Assembly: GCA_024138015.1 (NCBI GenBank)
Contig: JAMXBB010000011.1
Span: 29,874,155 to 29,938,154, forward strand
Length of the DNA: 64,000 bases
DNA from: Lumnitzera littorea
Taxonomy: Eukaryota; Streptophyta; Magnoliopsida; Myrtales; Combretaceae
Reading direction: 5' to 3'
Part shown: piece by piece, positions 1 through 12,264 of the stretch
How positions within the stretch are numbered: the stretch's first letter is position 1
Layout of the letters: each line of letters opens with the position of its first letter
The notes under the pieces: generated by a model
Database searches by the model: none
Told to the model about the DNA's origin: nothing
What the model saw: the letters and a program-made list of their open reading frames with translations, nothing else
Translations under genes and position numbers: made by a program

Positions 1-2339
1 AAACATAGACGTACATATTATCTCTAGTCAGAGGTCCTAGCCTATCTCTGGCCCAATAGCTATAAGCCCGTGAGGCCTAGGAGTGATTATACTGAGAGTG
101 CATCCACCAAGTGAGAACGTATCCTCAATGGTGCTAACCACCACTACTTTTAGTGCTCATGCGCCGAGAACAACACCACCACATTGAGCTAACATATATG
201 TAGCAACTCTTGAAAGGGGGAAATTATGCCACTAAGGGCGACAATGAACATAATAACTAGGTTAATATGGCCACCTGAGACCGGGCACATTGCGGGGAGG
301 TGGATACTAATTGTGATTGAAATAAGAGTTGATATTATAAGATTTGGAGTTTTCATTTTGGTTTTGAAGGAGGATATAACAATGGCATCTATAGCAAATA
401 GGAGCACCACCCTACCCAGAAGCTATAGCACAGATGCTCTCCACACCTAATTATTCAACTTTATTATGGATTTCATATTTAAAGGAAGAAGCACATTGAT
501 CTATATATTTGGATGTATGATACTTGAGAAATTATTTATAACCTCTAACGAAAATAATTCCTTCAACCCGAATAAACTCTCCAAGTGAAGTGGTTGCTTT
601 CCTTTCTGCTTCTTCCTTTTAGCAATATTCCGACCTACAAGCACAAATATATACTCAAGGAAGTGAAGGTTAACATTAACTCGGTTAGTTTAGTAGTACG
701 ATGTAATAAGAATCTTGGTAGGTACTCAATTGTGTCGGATACAAAGGTTTGGCCTTCCTGATTTTTCGTAAACTCTCTTGATCCACCACATCTGCAACAT
801 TTTGCTGCCATTTCTTTTTCCCTGTCTTTTTAGAGACTAACATTAGATCCCTGATGTATTCGTTATATATATATGTAGTAATAAGAATTATATATCATAA
901 ATACAACCGTAAAGCTTAGTGTATACTGGATATAGTATGAATAGTAATTAATACAACTTTCAAGCTAGGGTTTTACTTTATTCCTTTTTCCTAGCTAAGA
1001 TCGGGTTGTATTAAACATATCTATCCTGAGTTCTCAGCTCTACACGAACTACGTTGTGGGCACCTACTTGTAAAGGAGCAGCATTTCTTAAATTTTACGG
1101 CGTGGACTTGTATCAAAATCACATGGAATAGCCCAATACAACACCCGCTAGATTAGATTTGTTATTCGCGCTAGGAGCTGGACGAGCATATGATTGGATT
1201 TATTTGTCTCCGGGGTATGAACCAAAAAGCGAACGGAAATCGAGGCTCACAAAATATACTTTCAAAGTTCAAACATGTTTTCAACAAAAACACAATCTTG
1301 ACACTCAATTGTGTGTATTTTCCAACCAGAGTAGTCGATAGTTCACTGAGCCATTTGAACCAGCAATGTTAAGGCTTGCAATTTGTGTTAATTGGAAGTA
1401 TTTCTTATTCAGATCTAAAGGAATTCGTAGCTAAAAATCTTAATGCTTAATAATCAATATTGTCAGGCTCAAACCAAAGGTTATCCTAAAAATGTGAAGG
1501 GAATTAAGAGTTAAGTAGTCAAATTAAGATTAAATGGGGAATGAACCAGGATCGATAATAAAAAATAATAATCAAAATATAATTGATGTTTTAGTTAGTT
1601 TTAACAAATATGTTGAGCTCTCTTCTCCATTGGTTTCGTAATTCTTATTCATCAAACTAGTTTTCCAGGGGAAAACGTTGTGCGCATAAACTCTATTGTG
1701 ATGAATAAGGTCATTAATACCTGAAATTTGATTATAAAATCAACTTACATTTTCCTTTTTATTTATTAAAAGTTTCATCTTAGACATATGTTGATACCGC
1801 AATTAGGACCCCGGCTAACTTTTATGACCACCGCCTAGTCCCCTCCAGCACCGGCCATAATCAGCACTCAGCACTCCTTTATGTTTCTTTTCATAAAGAA
1901 AGACAAGGCAAATGAGACAATTGAGGTTAAGCGGCCACAACAACAACAACAATAATCTCGACATGCCCATGGAATAAAGAAAGAAAAAGGTGATCCAATC
2001 TCTTCTTCTAGTTTAGGAAAGATGGAAACTGTAGGACGTGATAAGATTGTCCCACATTGGTCCTTCAGTAAACTAAAATCCCAAGGGTCGCACATCAGCT
2101 CTCTCTAGGAACCTTTGAGCTAACCATGATCATAGGAGGGTGACAGGCAAATTGAATACACTGTAGTAATAGCTCTTATGGTATTTGCGAATAGATTTAG
2201 AGAAAGGTGGTTTCGAATCGTAACTGATATGGAACCAATCCACAATTTTAATTAACTAAAACCGACCTTGTAGTGGCATACCTGAACCAACCTAAGATCT
2301 GTTGGTTCATGCGAGTTTAGGTAGCCAAACTCATCAACT
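1..2339. other. AT-rich intergenic DNA, no gene recognised
   Basis: All open frames here are 75 codons or shorter and none resembles a known protein. A short CAA run lies near 1937-1952. There are no LTR ends, target duplications or coding remnants that I can support. It is probably decayed repeat or ordinary intergenic DNA. Confidence 0.6.
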
Positions 2340-2637
2340 TGCCTAGGGCTTGTACCGATTTTTATTTTTATATATAATTTACATACACATATTAAGATAT
2401 ATATTTATACATATTAACATATATAGTATATTGTATCATATACGTATACATTATGTAATATGTGTATTATATATATCTATATATTTACATTATAGGAATA
2501 TAGGATATAAATATATATAATATAATATGTATATATTACATGATTTATATTATATAGTATATTATCTACATACAAATATATTACATAATGTGTATATAAA
2601 TAATATAATATATGTATATATATATATATAGTAAACC
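2340..2637. repeat. TA-rich low-complexity tract
   Basis: About 300 bases almost entirely of A and T, made of overlapping TATA, TATG and ATAC words, with a pure TA run near 2615-2630 and an A homopolymer starting at 2640. This is simple-sequence DNA. Open frames reading through it are artefacts. Confidence 0.85.
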
Positions 2638-3549
2638 ATAAAAAAAAAAAAAGAACAAGCTGAAAACTGGCCTATGAACCGGTCCAGAACTGGACCTAGG
2701 CGGGCAAGAACATATTGATGGGCTTTCTACTAGACTTATGCCTAAAAGGGTTTTTTGTTGGTCTAATATTGGCGTGGTATAGATCATTCAGGACCTTTGA
2801 TTCTACCCGCTTCTATGGCTGGTTAAACGGGGTTGAGTGAACTAGCCATTCCAACTTTGATAATATTGCCCATAAGGTCTGCCAAGACCGGTCCAACCCT
2901 TTTGAAGAACCAAGGAGTAGGAAGTCCTAAGGCAGGTCCTTGTGTTGGACCCATGGACCTACTGGGGCATGGACCCGCAAGAGAAAAAAGGAAAACAAGA
3001 AAAATGAAGAAATAAAAAAATCAAGAAGAAATAAAACGAAAAGAAGATAAATAAAATAAAATAAATCGAAACGTAAAAAACTAAATAGCATTGAAATTTA
3101 AACTAACTTTATGTGAATATAAGAAAAATACTATTTTCTATTCACAACATTCAATGTGTTGTTATTAACAACACAAAAATGAATGTGTTTATATTTATGT
3201 CCAGTTTGGTGTATAAATATATATACTTTTTTCAAAAGAAAATCTCATTTTTAACAACATAGGACTAATTTTTGTTTATTAAATTTCTTTATAACCTCTA
3301 AATATTTTCTCTTACATTATTAATTTTACATGATAGTTTGGATATGGTTATATATAAATAAGTGCATGTTCTCAACAATTACATCATTAAATGGACGAAA
3401 GGTGATATAAGTCTTAGGCTCAATTTTTTAAGCTTACAATTTTATTTTATTTTAAGTTTAAATTTTTCAATTAAAAAAAAAAGGTATCACAATTCTTAGG
3501 TCTAAAAACTAGACTCGTGCACCAATAGGTTTAAGGATCGACCTATAAA
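2638..3549. other. Unassigned intergenic DNA
   Basis: From 2660 to 2990 the base composition is more balanced and includes short repeated words around GGTCCAGAACTGGACC, but I recognise no protein or element ends. From 3000 to 3549 the sequence is A/T-rich with several homopolymer runs. It may be internal sequence of the decayed element H that follows. Confidence 0.45.
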
Positions 3550-4148
3550 TTAGCTATTTATATTGAGGGTAACTCAAGTTTGAAAGCTATTGATTATGAA
3601 TTGGGTATAAGAGATGATGTTTTAAGACTACTTAAACAACATTTGTTGCAAGCATAAAAACTAAGAACAAAAAAATATTTTTATGTTGGGGATTAAGTCT
3701 TTGTCAAGCTTTAACCTTGCAAGCAAAAATCACTTACTCACAATAATTAGTACAAGCTATCTTAGATTTTTATGGACCTTTTCCTATCAATAAGAAGATT
3801 GCAAAGTGTGCATATGAATTGCAACTTCCTCCTAATACTTGCATTCACAATGTATTCCATGTTTCCTTGTTAAAACCTATGCAAGGGTTCCCCATACCCT
3901 CTTTGTCTCAACGTAGATACACCTATCACAATCACCCTCTTTAGACACTACTAGGTATAGTGGACACTCATGTTATTCTAAGAGATGTATAGGATGTATC
4001 TCAAGTATTGGTCTAATGGGAAGAAGTTCCTCCTGAGGATATTTCTTGGGAAGATTTTCTCACATTACCACAAATCTATCCTCAATATGACCTTATGGAC
4101 AAAGTCTTTTTTCAACTAAGGGAAGAAAATGTTATAAACAAGATATAA
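3550..4148 (+). pseudogene. Element H: gypsy integrase C-terminus plus chromodomain remnant
   Basis: The translation in the main frame matches the end of a plant chromovirus polyprotein. It starts in the linker just before the integrase C-terminal domain (IEGNSSLKAIDYEL at about 3562), passes the GPFPIKK-like segment, and reaches AYELQLPPNTCIHNVFHVSL at about 3808, which is a hallmark of this domain. A degenerate chromodomain follows (VLVXWEEVPPEDISWEDF, near 4003-4060). Several in-frame stops and at least one shift break it. Everything upstream (gag, RT, RNase H, integrase core) is missing, so this is a 5'-truncated copy. The chromodomain would have directed integration to chromatin. Lineage within the chromoviruses is not resolved. 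Confidence 0.85.
4118..4129 (+). other. Polypurine tract of element H
   Basis: AAGGGAAGAAAA, an all-purine run directly before a TG dinucleotide. This is the expected primer site for plus-strand DNA synthesis next to a 3' LTR, and it sits at the end of the integrase/chromodomain remnant. Confidence 0.7.
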
Positions 4149-4720
4149 AGATGTCAAAAAACCAATAAGGTTTAATGATTTTGTAACAAATGAAATATGT
4201 TAGATTGTATATATCAGTTAGTAATTGTAACAAAATTGCAAATAAACAACCTAAGAACAATGTAATAAACAAGTAGGTAGGAAAAACAATTGTAAAGAAA
4301 GAAATAAGAAATAAGAAAAAGAAACACATGTTAGATATATCAATAAGGTTGTATTCCATTCTAATTAAAGAAACAAGGGTTTTTTAAAGCACCCGAGATA
4401 GAAGGAGAGTTCTAAGAGTTAGCTAAGGTTGAAGGGTGTTCTGTAGTAAAATTAGGTTTGGCTTGCCTTAGCATGATTACGCCTTATATTCGAGAACTAA
4501 TGGTGTGGGGCCGATTCTCAATTAGTTTAAACCCATGCCAAGGTCTATATAAGACATTCATTTTTTAATCATGTTTAAAAATCTAAATTCACAATCCCTT
4601 CATTTTGATATGTTTAATAACCTAAAAGACACTAGCATAAGCATGCCCCAAGGAGGAGGTTTTAACAAGCTCTCATTTTCCAACAATCACTTAGGTTTTG
4701 TAGTCATGTTCTACCACAAT
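4130..4720 (+). repeat. Probable 3' LTR of element H (end uncertain)
   Basis: Starts with TGTTATAAAC immediately after the polypurine tract. The coding remnant overlaps its first bases, as occurs in some chromoviruses. A TATA-like box lies at 4546-4553. No second copy exists in the window, so the 3' boundary near 4720 is a guess based on a CA and the return to plain AT-rich sequence. Confidence 0.4.
4546..4553 (+). promoter_or_regulatory. TATA-like box in the H LTR
   Basis: TATATAAG, about 415 bases into the presumed LTR, where a U3/R boundary promoter would be expected. Only the motif and its position support it. Confidence 0.35.
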
Positions 4721-7700
4721 CATCACTCCCAAAGTTTTGAGCTCAATCTCTAATTTATTCCTTTTGCACTTTTTCTTTTTTTCTTTTATTTTGGTTTCTT
4801 TACTACTTTTTAAAAATAATAAAAAGGGCAAGGTCATGCTAACTACCTAAACTTAATTTCTTTTTACAATTTTACACATCAACTTTCAACTTATCAAATT
4901 GTATATATCCAATCAAAGTTTTAACATCTAGTGTTACTACCTATTATTTTTTGGTTTGCATCCATCATATTAGTCACTTTTAGTCGCCAATAATAGGATG
5001 ACATATGTTCTTTTCTTTTTAAAATTTGCAAAGTCAACTTTTTGCTTAGCTATGTAAATGTCTATGTCACCTATGGACAAATCCAAAGGGGAGCTAAAAT
5101 GGACCCTAGCCCTTCTAAACCCAAGAGTAATTGATTAATTGAATTTATCAAAAAAAGAAAAGAATAAGTATTATATACACTTTTTTAAGAGCAAAAGTTA
5201 TTATAGTGATAGACATAAATGAGTGGTCAAGTATTTTGTTTTGTAAACCTCATGGTTATAATTCTCAATATAGCCATTTTACTTTTTCAAGTTCCATTGA
5301 TTGATGCTTCTCAATAAATACTTTTCATTCACTTTTTCTTTTTTTTTTTAAATAAACAATAAATTAAATTTCTCTCATAAAAAAATAATGATAATTAAAT
5401 AAATTCTCATTAGGATGATATTTATTTTTTTATAACTATACCAAGAGTAATAATTATATAGTCAATTTCCATTATGGTCCAATTCTGACTGGTAATAAAT
5501 ACTAGGACTTTGCAATATTTGATTGATCACAGTTCTGTATATTCCATTCACTATAGAAGTTCTTAAGGAGTTCATTAAAAGAATGTTTCCCAAAAAAATT
5601 GTTTGTTCTTACATATCATTACTAGTTTTCCAAATTAATCCCACGGATACATATAATTCAGTTTTATTACACAAAAATATTCATATATAATAATAGTGAT
5701 ATTATTTGATGTATTGCTAATTTCTTTTCAAAATAATATTATCAATATTAATAGGTATAATTAACAATTGATTCTCCTATTATTTGCATTGAAAATGAAG
5801 CTTTTTCTCATAAAATTGCTAACTAAACAATGTTATAGAGTAATCATTTAAAAATTACATAATACTAATCTTTATGTTATTATACTGTTGTTTCTTTTTA
5901 TCCTACTTGTAGATCTTTTAAATATGACTTTTTTATATATTGTTGTGGATAATAAAATTTACATAAGTTCATATATTCTATTTTCCAAATGATTGATAGT
6001 TAAAATTTCAATCAATATATTTATCCCATGAAAAGGTAAAGGATTTATTATCTTGATCTTTATCAAAGTACACTGACATTAGTAATTATTTCATAGTTAG
6101 GTTAAAAATTTCCTCCTATTGAATGTTAGAAAATGTTGTAAGTACATTTCTTAATGAAATCATTATATATACACTATAATTACAATAATAAGTAAATTTT
6201 TTTAATCAAAACTTGTGATATTGTTTGAAATAAGGTAAATCTAACCCCTACAATGGCACGATTTTGTGTCCATCCCTGATATCACCATTGCCTTTGGCAC
6301 ATGATAATACATAGAAAAGAGAACATAATGCTATAACTTTTTGTTAAATAAAAAAAAATCTTCTTTTATCAGCACAAAAAGAAACCATGTTTTATTAAAA
6401 CAAAATAAATAAATAAACAAACAAACAAAAAAGCCATTCTTTTATTAGAACAAAATAACTAAGAATGTAAACAGAGTGGGTTTAAGACAAGTCATGGGAA
6501 CCTAAATTTTGACCCACTGCACTAATAGAGTTTCTAGATCTATCCCAAAACCCTATAAGGTTTTTAACCCCATACCCAAAACTCGTTTCACTACCCTAAT
6601 AAGCTATTTGCTTCCCAACTCATTAGACCTATTCATATTGTCTTTTTTAGCCAAATGATTATTTTTTACTCCATTATTGTGTAAGAAATCGATTGACATT
6701 ATTTACAGAACATAAGTAACACAATAGGATTGAGGAATCCATTCGTTGTAGTCTCTTAATCTTATGTATCTTGTAACAACATTAGTGGAGCATTTATTAA
6801 TATTGTTATACAATAAATTTAATGATCTATCTTAACTTTTTTATATGTTTTGATTAGTTGAATATAGTCAATGTTTGTATTAAATTTGTTATTTGCTTAA
6901 CTATTTCTCTTTACTATACAATATAAACATGCAGACGCCTTCTCTTACCTAAATTTAAAAAAAAAAAAAATCAATCATAGATACATATACATAAATACCA
7001 ATAGAAAATTGTAAACATGATCAAAGTTGTTATCATCTATTTTTCTATTTGTTTATTATTTTAGGTATTAGAAATTTTAGTTAACATTATATTATTAATT
7101 TATTATTTTCCATCAAGAAACAAGTTTCCATTAGATTTTTTTAAAATCCCAAAACTTGTCCAAAAACCCTATTGGGGTCTTAAGCATATCTCAAAACACA
7201 TCCCAAAACCATTAGCACCCTTTAGACTCTAATGGATTAGGTAGATCGGATACCATATAATAACCTGCCTCGTTACATCTCTAAAAGTAACCTTTCATTT
7301 AGATTGAAACCTGTTGCTTTGAAAAAAACCCAATTGGCAAAAAAAAAGAAAGAACCTTAAATTTGAAAACACAAATAAAAGGGACTTTAAGAGTAATTTT
7401 TCAATTGAAACATAAAAAGAAAAAGAGAGAGAAAGAGAAGAAATAACATCATTAATCATTTCTCTTATTCCCTATGCAAAATTTCAATATTGATGGTGGA
7501 GATACCTTCTCTTTTCTTCCTTCAAGTCTTACCATTAGCCATGAAAGTATTTATTACTAAAGCAAATAGCTTCGTAAAGAGTGAAGAATTTCATGCTTAT
7601 TAAAATCTATTAATATTGTTCTCAAAAATATTGGGACAAACCTCAAAACCCTTACTTACTATAAAATTTAAGGTTCTTATATCAGAGTTTTCTTTAAGGT

Positions 7701-8789
7701 AAACAGGGGCTTTGATTTAAAAGAAGGGTTATTTAATTCTAATAAAAGAAAGAGTCTTTTAGCTTTGTTGAAACAAAAAAAAAAAATTCTTTTTCTTTTG
7801 TGCTAATAAAAGGACTTTTCTTTGTGCATCTAAAAGTTACAATACGATATAGGTAGCACGTATGGTGAACAAATAGTTAACTATACAAGTTCAATTTCTA
7901 AATTAAAAGTGACTCAAATAAATATACAAACAAAAAAATTTGATAGATAGCAACGCTGATAAGTAAAGTTTTAATGGGATGTATAATTTTACAAGTTGAA
8001 ATTGAGGTATAAAAAGATTGAATGTATTAATGCACATAATTTGTGTAGTATTGTTTCTTTTAGTTGTTTTTTAATGAAAAAGTAAAAAATGAAAGGGAAA
8101 AAAAATATTCTTTTAGAAGTTGCTTCAAATTATAAATTGAGTTTTTTCTTTTTTCAATTTTAAAAAGATTTTCCTATTTTAACACCTTAGAAGAAGAATT
8201 GGATAATTAGGTTCTTTTTCAAAAATTTTAAACTTAACTTGTCTCCAATTTTAGGTTCTTAGTCAAAATTTAATAAAAAGTAGTTTTTCATTAGGTATTT
8301 TATGGAAAATTGTTCTCTTGTAACTTAAATGGATGAATAGTTTAGAGTTGTGAATTAAGGTTCTTCTTCAAAAATTAGGATTTTCTCCTAAAATTAGGGT
8401 TTTCTCACTAAATTAAGATTTCTTTTCTTCAATTATTAGGGTCTTAGAGTTCTTCTTAAACGATTGGCTTTTCTTGAATGATTAAGTTTTTGGCTTTTAA
8501 TAGAATTGAGGTTTCCAAGAAAATAAGAAAATTAGAAATAGGACTTTCGCATATTGAATGGATTTTTTTCCCTACATAATTAGGATTTTTTTTTTGTTGT
8601 TGATAAAGGGTCTTTTTCATAGAATTAGGGTTTTTTTTTTAATCATGATGTTTTCTTCAAAGTTTCTTTCTATTCAAGAGAAAAAGAATAAAAATTGCTA
8701 AATTAAATTAAATCATCATAAAAGTTGAAAAATTTTTCAAGTTTAAAAGGGAACTATAATGGTCTTGTTGATTATGGATGAATTAAGTA
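4721..8789. other. Long AT-rich intergenic stretch
   Basis: About 4 kb with very high A+T, many homopolymers and no protein-like frame. Notable parts are an imperfect inverted repeat (arms 6359-6460 and 7729-7815) and a T-rich segment (8160-8660) in which ATTAGGRTTTTC-like words recur. No LTR pair, target duplication or coding remnant was found. Confidence 0.6.
6359..7815. repeat. Imperfect inverted repeat, arms about 90-100 bp
   Basis: The left arm (6359-6460) contains CTTTTATCAGCACAAAAAG and CATTCTTTTATTAGAACAAA. The right arm (7729-7815) contains the reverse-complement relatives TTCTAATAAAAGAAAG and TTTTGTGCTAATAAAAGGAC in reversed order. The roughly 1.3 kb between the arms has no coding capacity. 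It could be a decayed DNA transposon or chance similarity in A/T-rich DNA. Confidence 0.3.
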
Positions 8790-10260
8790 AGCATAGTAGG
8801 GGATGAGTTAGGCTCAAATGGGCTAAATAAGGGCCTTGAGGTCAACTAAGTTACGCTGGTTCCTGGCTACTCGATACCTACAAAAAGCTCCCTAGAAGTA
8901 TGGTCGTAATGACCCTTCGATGCTCAAGTCAATAAGGAGGACAAGGGAAAAAGGAATTGAAGTGATCAAGCACTAAGACCCTTATAGGTAATGCTCGTCA
9001 AATGTGTATATGCATAAGAGAGAGAGGGTGGTCCAATCCTTTACTTGATGACCTCCTACACTATTTATAATATAAGAGGAATACGACTACCTAGATACGT
9101 GAAGGTCTAAGGTTATTTGTATCTACAGTTAATAGGCAACACATGCTGTAAAGTAAATAGGGTAGCCTTAAAGGGTGGTCGTCCATAACCATGCTAGTAG
9201 TTATGTCTGTGATTTAGGAGTTTGACATTCTTAAAGGCTATTGGGTGCACTAACCGTACTATGGATGTTAGATAGTAATTAATGAGCTACAGATGGGTGC
9301 TGGTACTTAAGACAAAAATAGAACAAGGACACTAGGGAAGCTTATGAACGATTGGTTAAGGATGAGCCGGGTCTTAAGGGCTCACAGGAATGTCCTTACC
9401 TAAGCTTGCAAGAATGTCCACACCTATCATGCCCAAGCTAGATGAGTATGGCATAATAGGCTCAATGCTTAGAGGTAAGCCTACCTAGATGGGTCGCCAA
9501 GGTGCTCACAATAAGGGTGTCCAAGCTGGTCACAATACTTAAAGGAAAAGGAGTGCTCATCAATGGGCTCTTAAGGGTCAATTTGTCAGCTAGGCCTTAG
9601 GCCAAGCGAGAATTAGTTGTCAATACTTGCCCCCTTACTCTTTTTAGCGTAGAAGACACGAGGAGAGTAGCTTCAATAAAGTGGTAGGATCAAGTTGAGA
9701 TTACTTTAATTATAAATGGGGAAGCTTGTCTCATTACTTAATGATGTGATATCTAATACCTCCAGTCACATCCCCTACACTGTATAGTGACATTCGTTGT
9801 AACTAATGTGATTGTTGGACTATTCAAGGTACCATGATAACTTCTTTAAGAAGAATTACACTTAGTGATGATTTTCTCAAGAATGACAATACACATAGGG
9901 TACTCTTGTTCCATGCTACGTCAATGATCTATGTGCATAAGTTGATCAAGGCCCTCGATTAGCAAAGTAAGGTACATAGACGGCCGAAATTTAGTGCATG
10001 TCTTGTAGTGGATACATACTTCATTAGTGGGAGAAATTGTTCAGCTTCCCCTCCTAGTTGTTTATATAAAGGAGTGGCTTAGGCTTCATTCTCCACTTCG
10101 CATTGTTAAACTAAGAGGAAACTTTACCAAATTTCTTTCTCATGAACTAACCCTTCTTTTCCGATCCTTATTTTTCTTTACTAAACTTAATCAGTAATAG
10201 CCCATTAAGGTTCATCGGCTTGTCAAAGTAAGTCTTCGCACAAATCGATTTCTAAAGAAA
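8790..10260 (+). repeat. Presumed 5' LTR and leader of element E
   Basis: At about 8790 the sequence changes from very AT-rich to a mixed composition typical of plant LTRs, with a GA microsatellite near 9020 and short direct repeats of GTCC and GCTCA words at 9380-9560. A TATA box at 10063-10070 precedes a leader. No partner LTR was found, so the boundaries rest on composition and the position of the following ORF. Confidence 0.35.
10063..10070 (+). promoter_or_regulatory. TATA box of element E
   Basis: TATATAAA followed by AGGAGTGGCTT. It lies about 250 bases before the gag-like ORF and fits an LTR promoter with R beginning about 30 bases downstream. Confidence 0.5.
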
Positions 10261-10985
10261 TTAACGAGGACTATGAGTAGATAGCCTATGAAAGGGATGA
10301 TAACGCTACTACCCTTGAAATGACAACGACAGCAGCAACGAGGGGTGGTGATGGTTATAGAGTGCTCTTAACATGGGCAGAGAGGAGGAAATGGGCGCAA
10401 CAAAGGGTACTCAACAGTTATCACTCTAATAGGGAGGAAGAGACGGTAAAGGAAGCATTACGTATGACTAACAACAATGATGAGGCTTACACCCTTATGT
10501 TCTTCGAAGAGGATAAGGAGAAGTTACAACTGGTCAATTGAATGCTCAGCAATGTACTTAGGTGGTGAATACAAGTGCCCGCGACCAAGTCTAAGGCATT
10601 TAAAATAAGGACAAGCACTTGTTTTGCGTGTATGTGAAACCATTTGAATAGGGACTTTGCCTGCCTTTTTTTGAGTTTCTAGTCGAGTTCTTTCACTGCT
10701 TCAAGGTTGCCCTTAAGATTCTTAATGCCAACACACAAGCTCAACTACTCGTATTCAAGGCATTGTCCTTATGGATCTTACGAAGGCCAATAGATCATCC
10801 GTTCATATACTTCTTACATGCGAAGAGGTCACCCAATGATTGCATGTACATTGCCAACCAAGGTGGGGCATTGAAAATTTTCGATAAGCTACCAGACAAA
10901 GTGGACTACTAGAAGGAGTTCTTCTTTCATATACAGGCCTCTGAGTGGCCATGAATTAAACCATCTTGATTCAAGGTAAGCCATT
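10261..10985 (+). pseudogene. Element E gag-like N-terminal region
   Basis: A 73-codon open segment (10320-10541) is acidic and Thr/Glu-rich. After a short break, another frame reads CLPFFEFLVEFFHCFKVAL (from about 10656) and continues through LSLWILRRPIDHPFIYFL to a block ending near 10985. The pattern of hydrophobic and aromatic residues resembles the globular N-terminal domain of plant 'putative gypsy-type transposase/gag' proteins. Internal TAG and TGA codons break it. Element A is inserted 160 bases downstream. The function would be as a gag-like structural protein; the assignment is by pattern only. Confidence 0.5.
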
Positions 10986-11087
10986 GGGCAACCTTGGGGT
11001 CGAGGATAGTGAGGTGAGCATAAAGCTATTAGACTTAGCAAGGTAGAAGAAGCTTTGCTCATTGTCCATCCGTCAAAAGTATGTCGA

Positions 11088-11112
11088 GGGTCGAGTTGGG
11101 GTTGGGGTAGGG
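11088..11112 (+). other. G-quadruplex-capable G-run cluster
   Basis: Four runs of three or four G with loops of 7, 2 and 2 bases, ending 36 bases before the 5' LTR of element A. It fits the standard intramolecular quadruplex pattern. Whether it forms or matters is unknown. Confidence 0.5.
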
Positions 11113-11148
11113 TAGGTGTAATTTGGGTTCAAGATAAGTATCTCCTAA

Positions 11149-12064
11149 TGATGATTACCAACCTTTGGACCTATCACTTGTGCTTGCCTTAAAGGTCTCC
11201 AATCTCTCACCAGGAGGATTCTCTCTTATTAGCTTATCAAAGACGAGCTCTTATACATGGAAGAGCTATGGATGAACTCTCTAAGGGCTCATCTCAGACA
11301 CACTTTACTCTACTTGAACTTTACCCAATTGTTGACCTATTGAGTGTTAAGGCCAACTTGCTAAGTGCCGAAGCCAACCTAATGAATGTCGAGTCTGAAG
11401 ACATTATATGACAAGCTCTACTCTTTTGGCCTACTGAATCATAGCATCATTCAATCACCTCGGTAACTCCCAACATAAATCATCAACAGCAACTTAAACA
11501 TCAACTCTACTCAACTATAATGCCCTAAGATCCTAAAACGCAGACTCAATCATGGCATGCCACCTGTTATTCCTTTTTCTAACATTGTACTATATTCCTT
11601 TGTACTATTTGTTCCCTTTTACCCTCTTAGTAATGTACTAAGCTAATATTATTGTATTACCCTTTATTTTAATTGCACATATTTCCTTGTTGCCCTAGGG
11701 AGTTACTATAAATAGCCCTTTATCTTTTGTGGCCAGAATCATCTTATACCTTTCACTTAATGAATATTTTTATTCTTACAAGATACCTTTATCCAAGTAT
11801 ATTTTCTTTTATACTCTTATCTAATCTTGCCAAGTTGCTTGAGATTAGTAGTGAGTAGACCTTAGTATTAGTTTGTGGGTCATATCAAGAGAATTACTAA
11901 ATCGTGTTGTATTCATTGGTGCATCATATCCACCAAGTAGATTCATAGAAGCTACTATGTTCATCGATTTTTCCTATTTCTTTACTCTTCAATACATTGA
12001 AGGACCCACTGTTACCACTTCCTATGATAAGCCCTAGTGATCAACTCAGCTCCTAAGCAAATCA
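11149..12064 (+). repeat. 5' LTR of element A
   Basis: 916 bp starting TGATGATTACC and ending AATCA. It aligns along its length with 21460-22335, for example the shared block around CTCTCACCARRAGGATTCTC and the AGTGATCAACTYAGCTCC block before the end. Its start also resembles the start of the LTRs of element B, so A and B belong to related families. Confidence 0.88.
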
Positions 12065-12071
12065 TATAATC

Positions 12072-12085
12072 TTGGTATCAAAACT
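12072..12085 (+). other. Primer-binding site of element A
   Basis: TTGGTATCAAAACT, eight bases after the 5' LTR. It corresponds, with one visible change, to the TGGTATCAGAGC core complementary to the 3' end of initiator tRNA-Met used by many plant LTR elements. Confidence 0.8.
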
Positions 12086-12264
12086 TAAGGTTGCGATTGA
12101 AAGCTTACTATTGAGGTATTTCTTATTTATGTGTATGTTCTATTATACTCTATTTCTTAAGTGGAAAATTAAGCAAGTTCTTAAGCCACTATGTGAAATC
12201 GAATTTTCAAAGTTTGTGGGAATCTTTTGTTGAGTAGTGGTTTTCCTAAAGTTTTGTATTGAGA

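Noticed and set aside
2581..2787. 68-codon - strand frame across the TA-rich tract
   Set aside because: The second half is only Tyr/Ile codons from the TA repeat; there is no protein signal.
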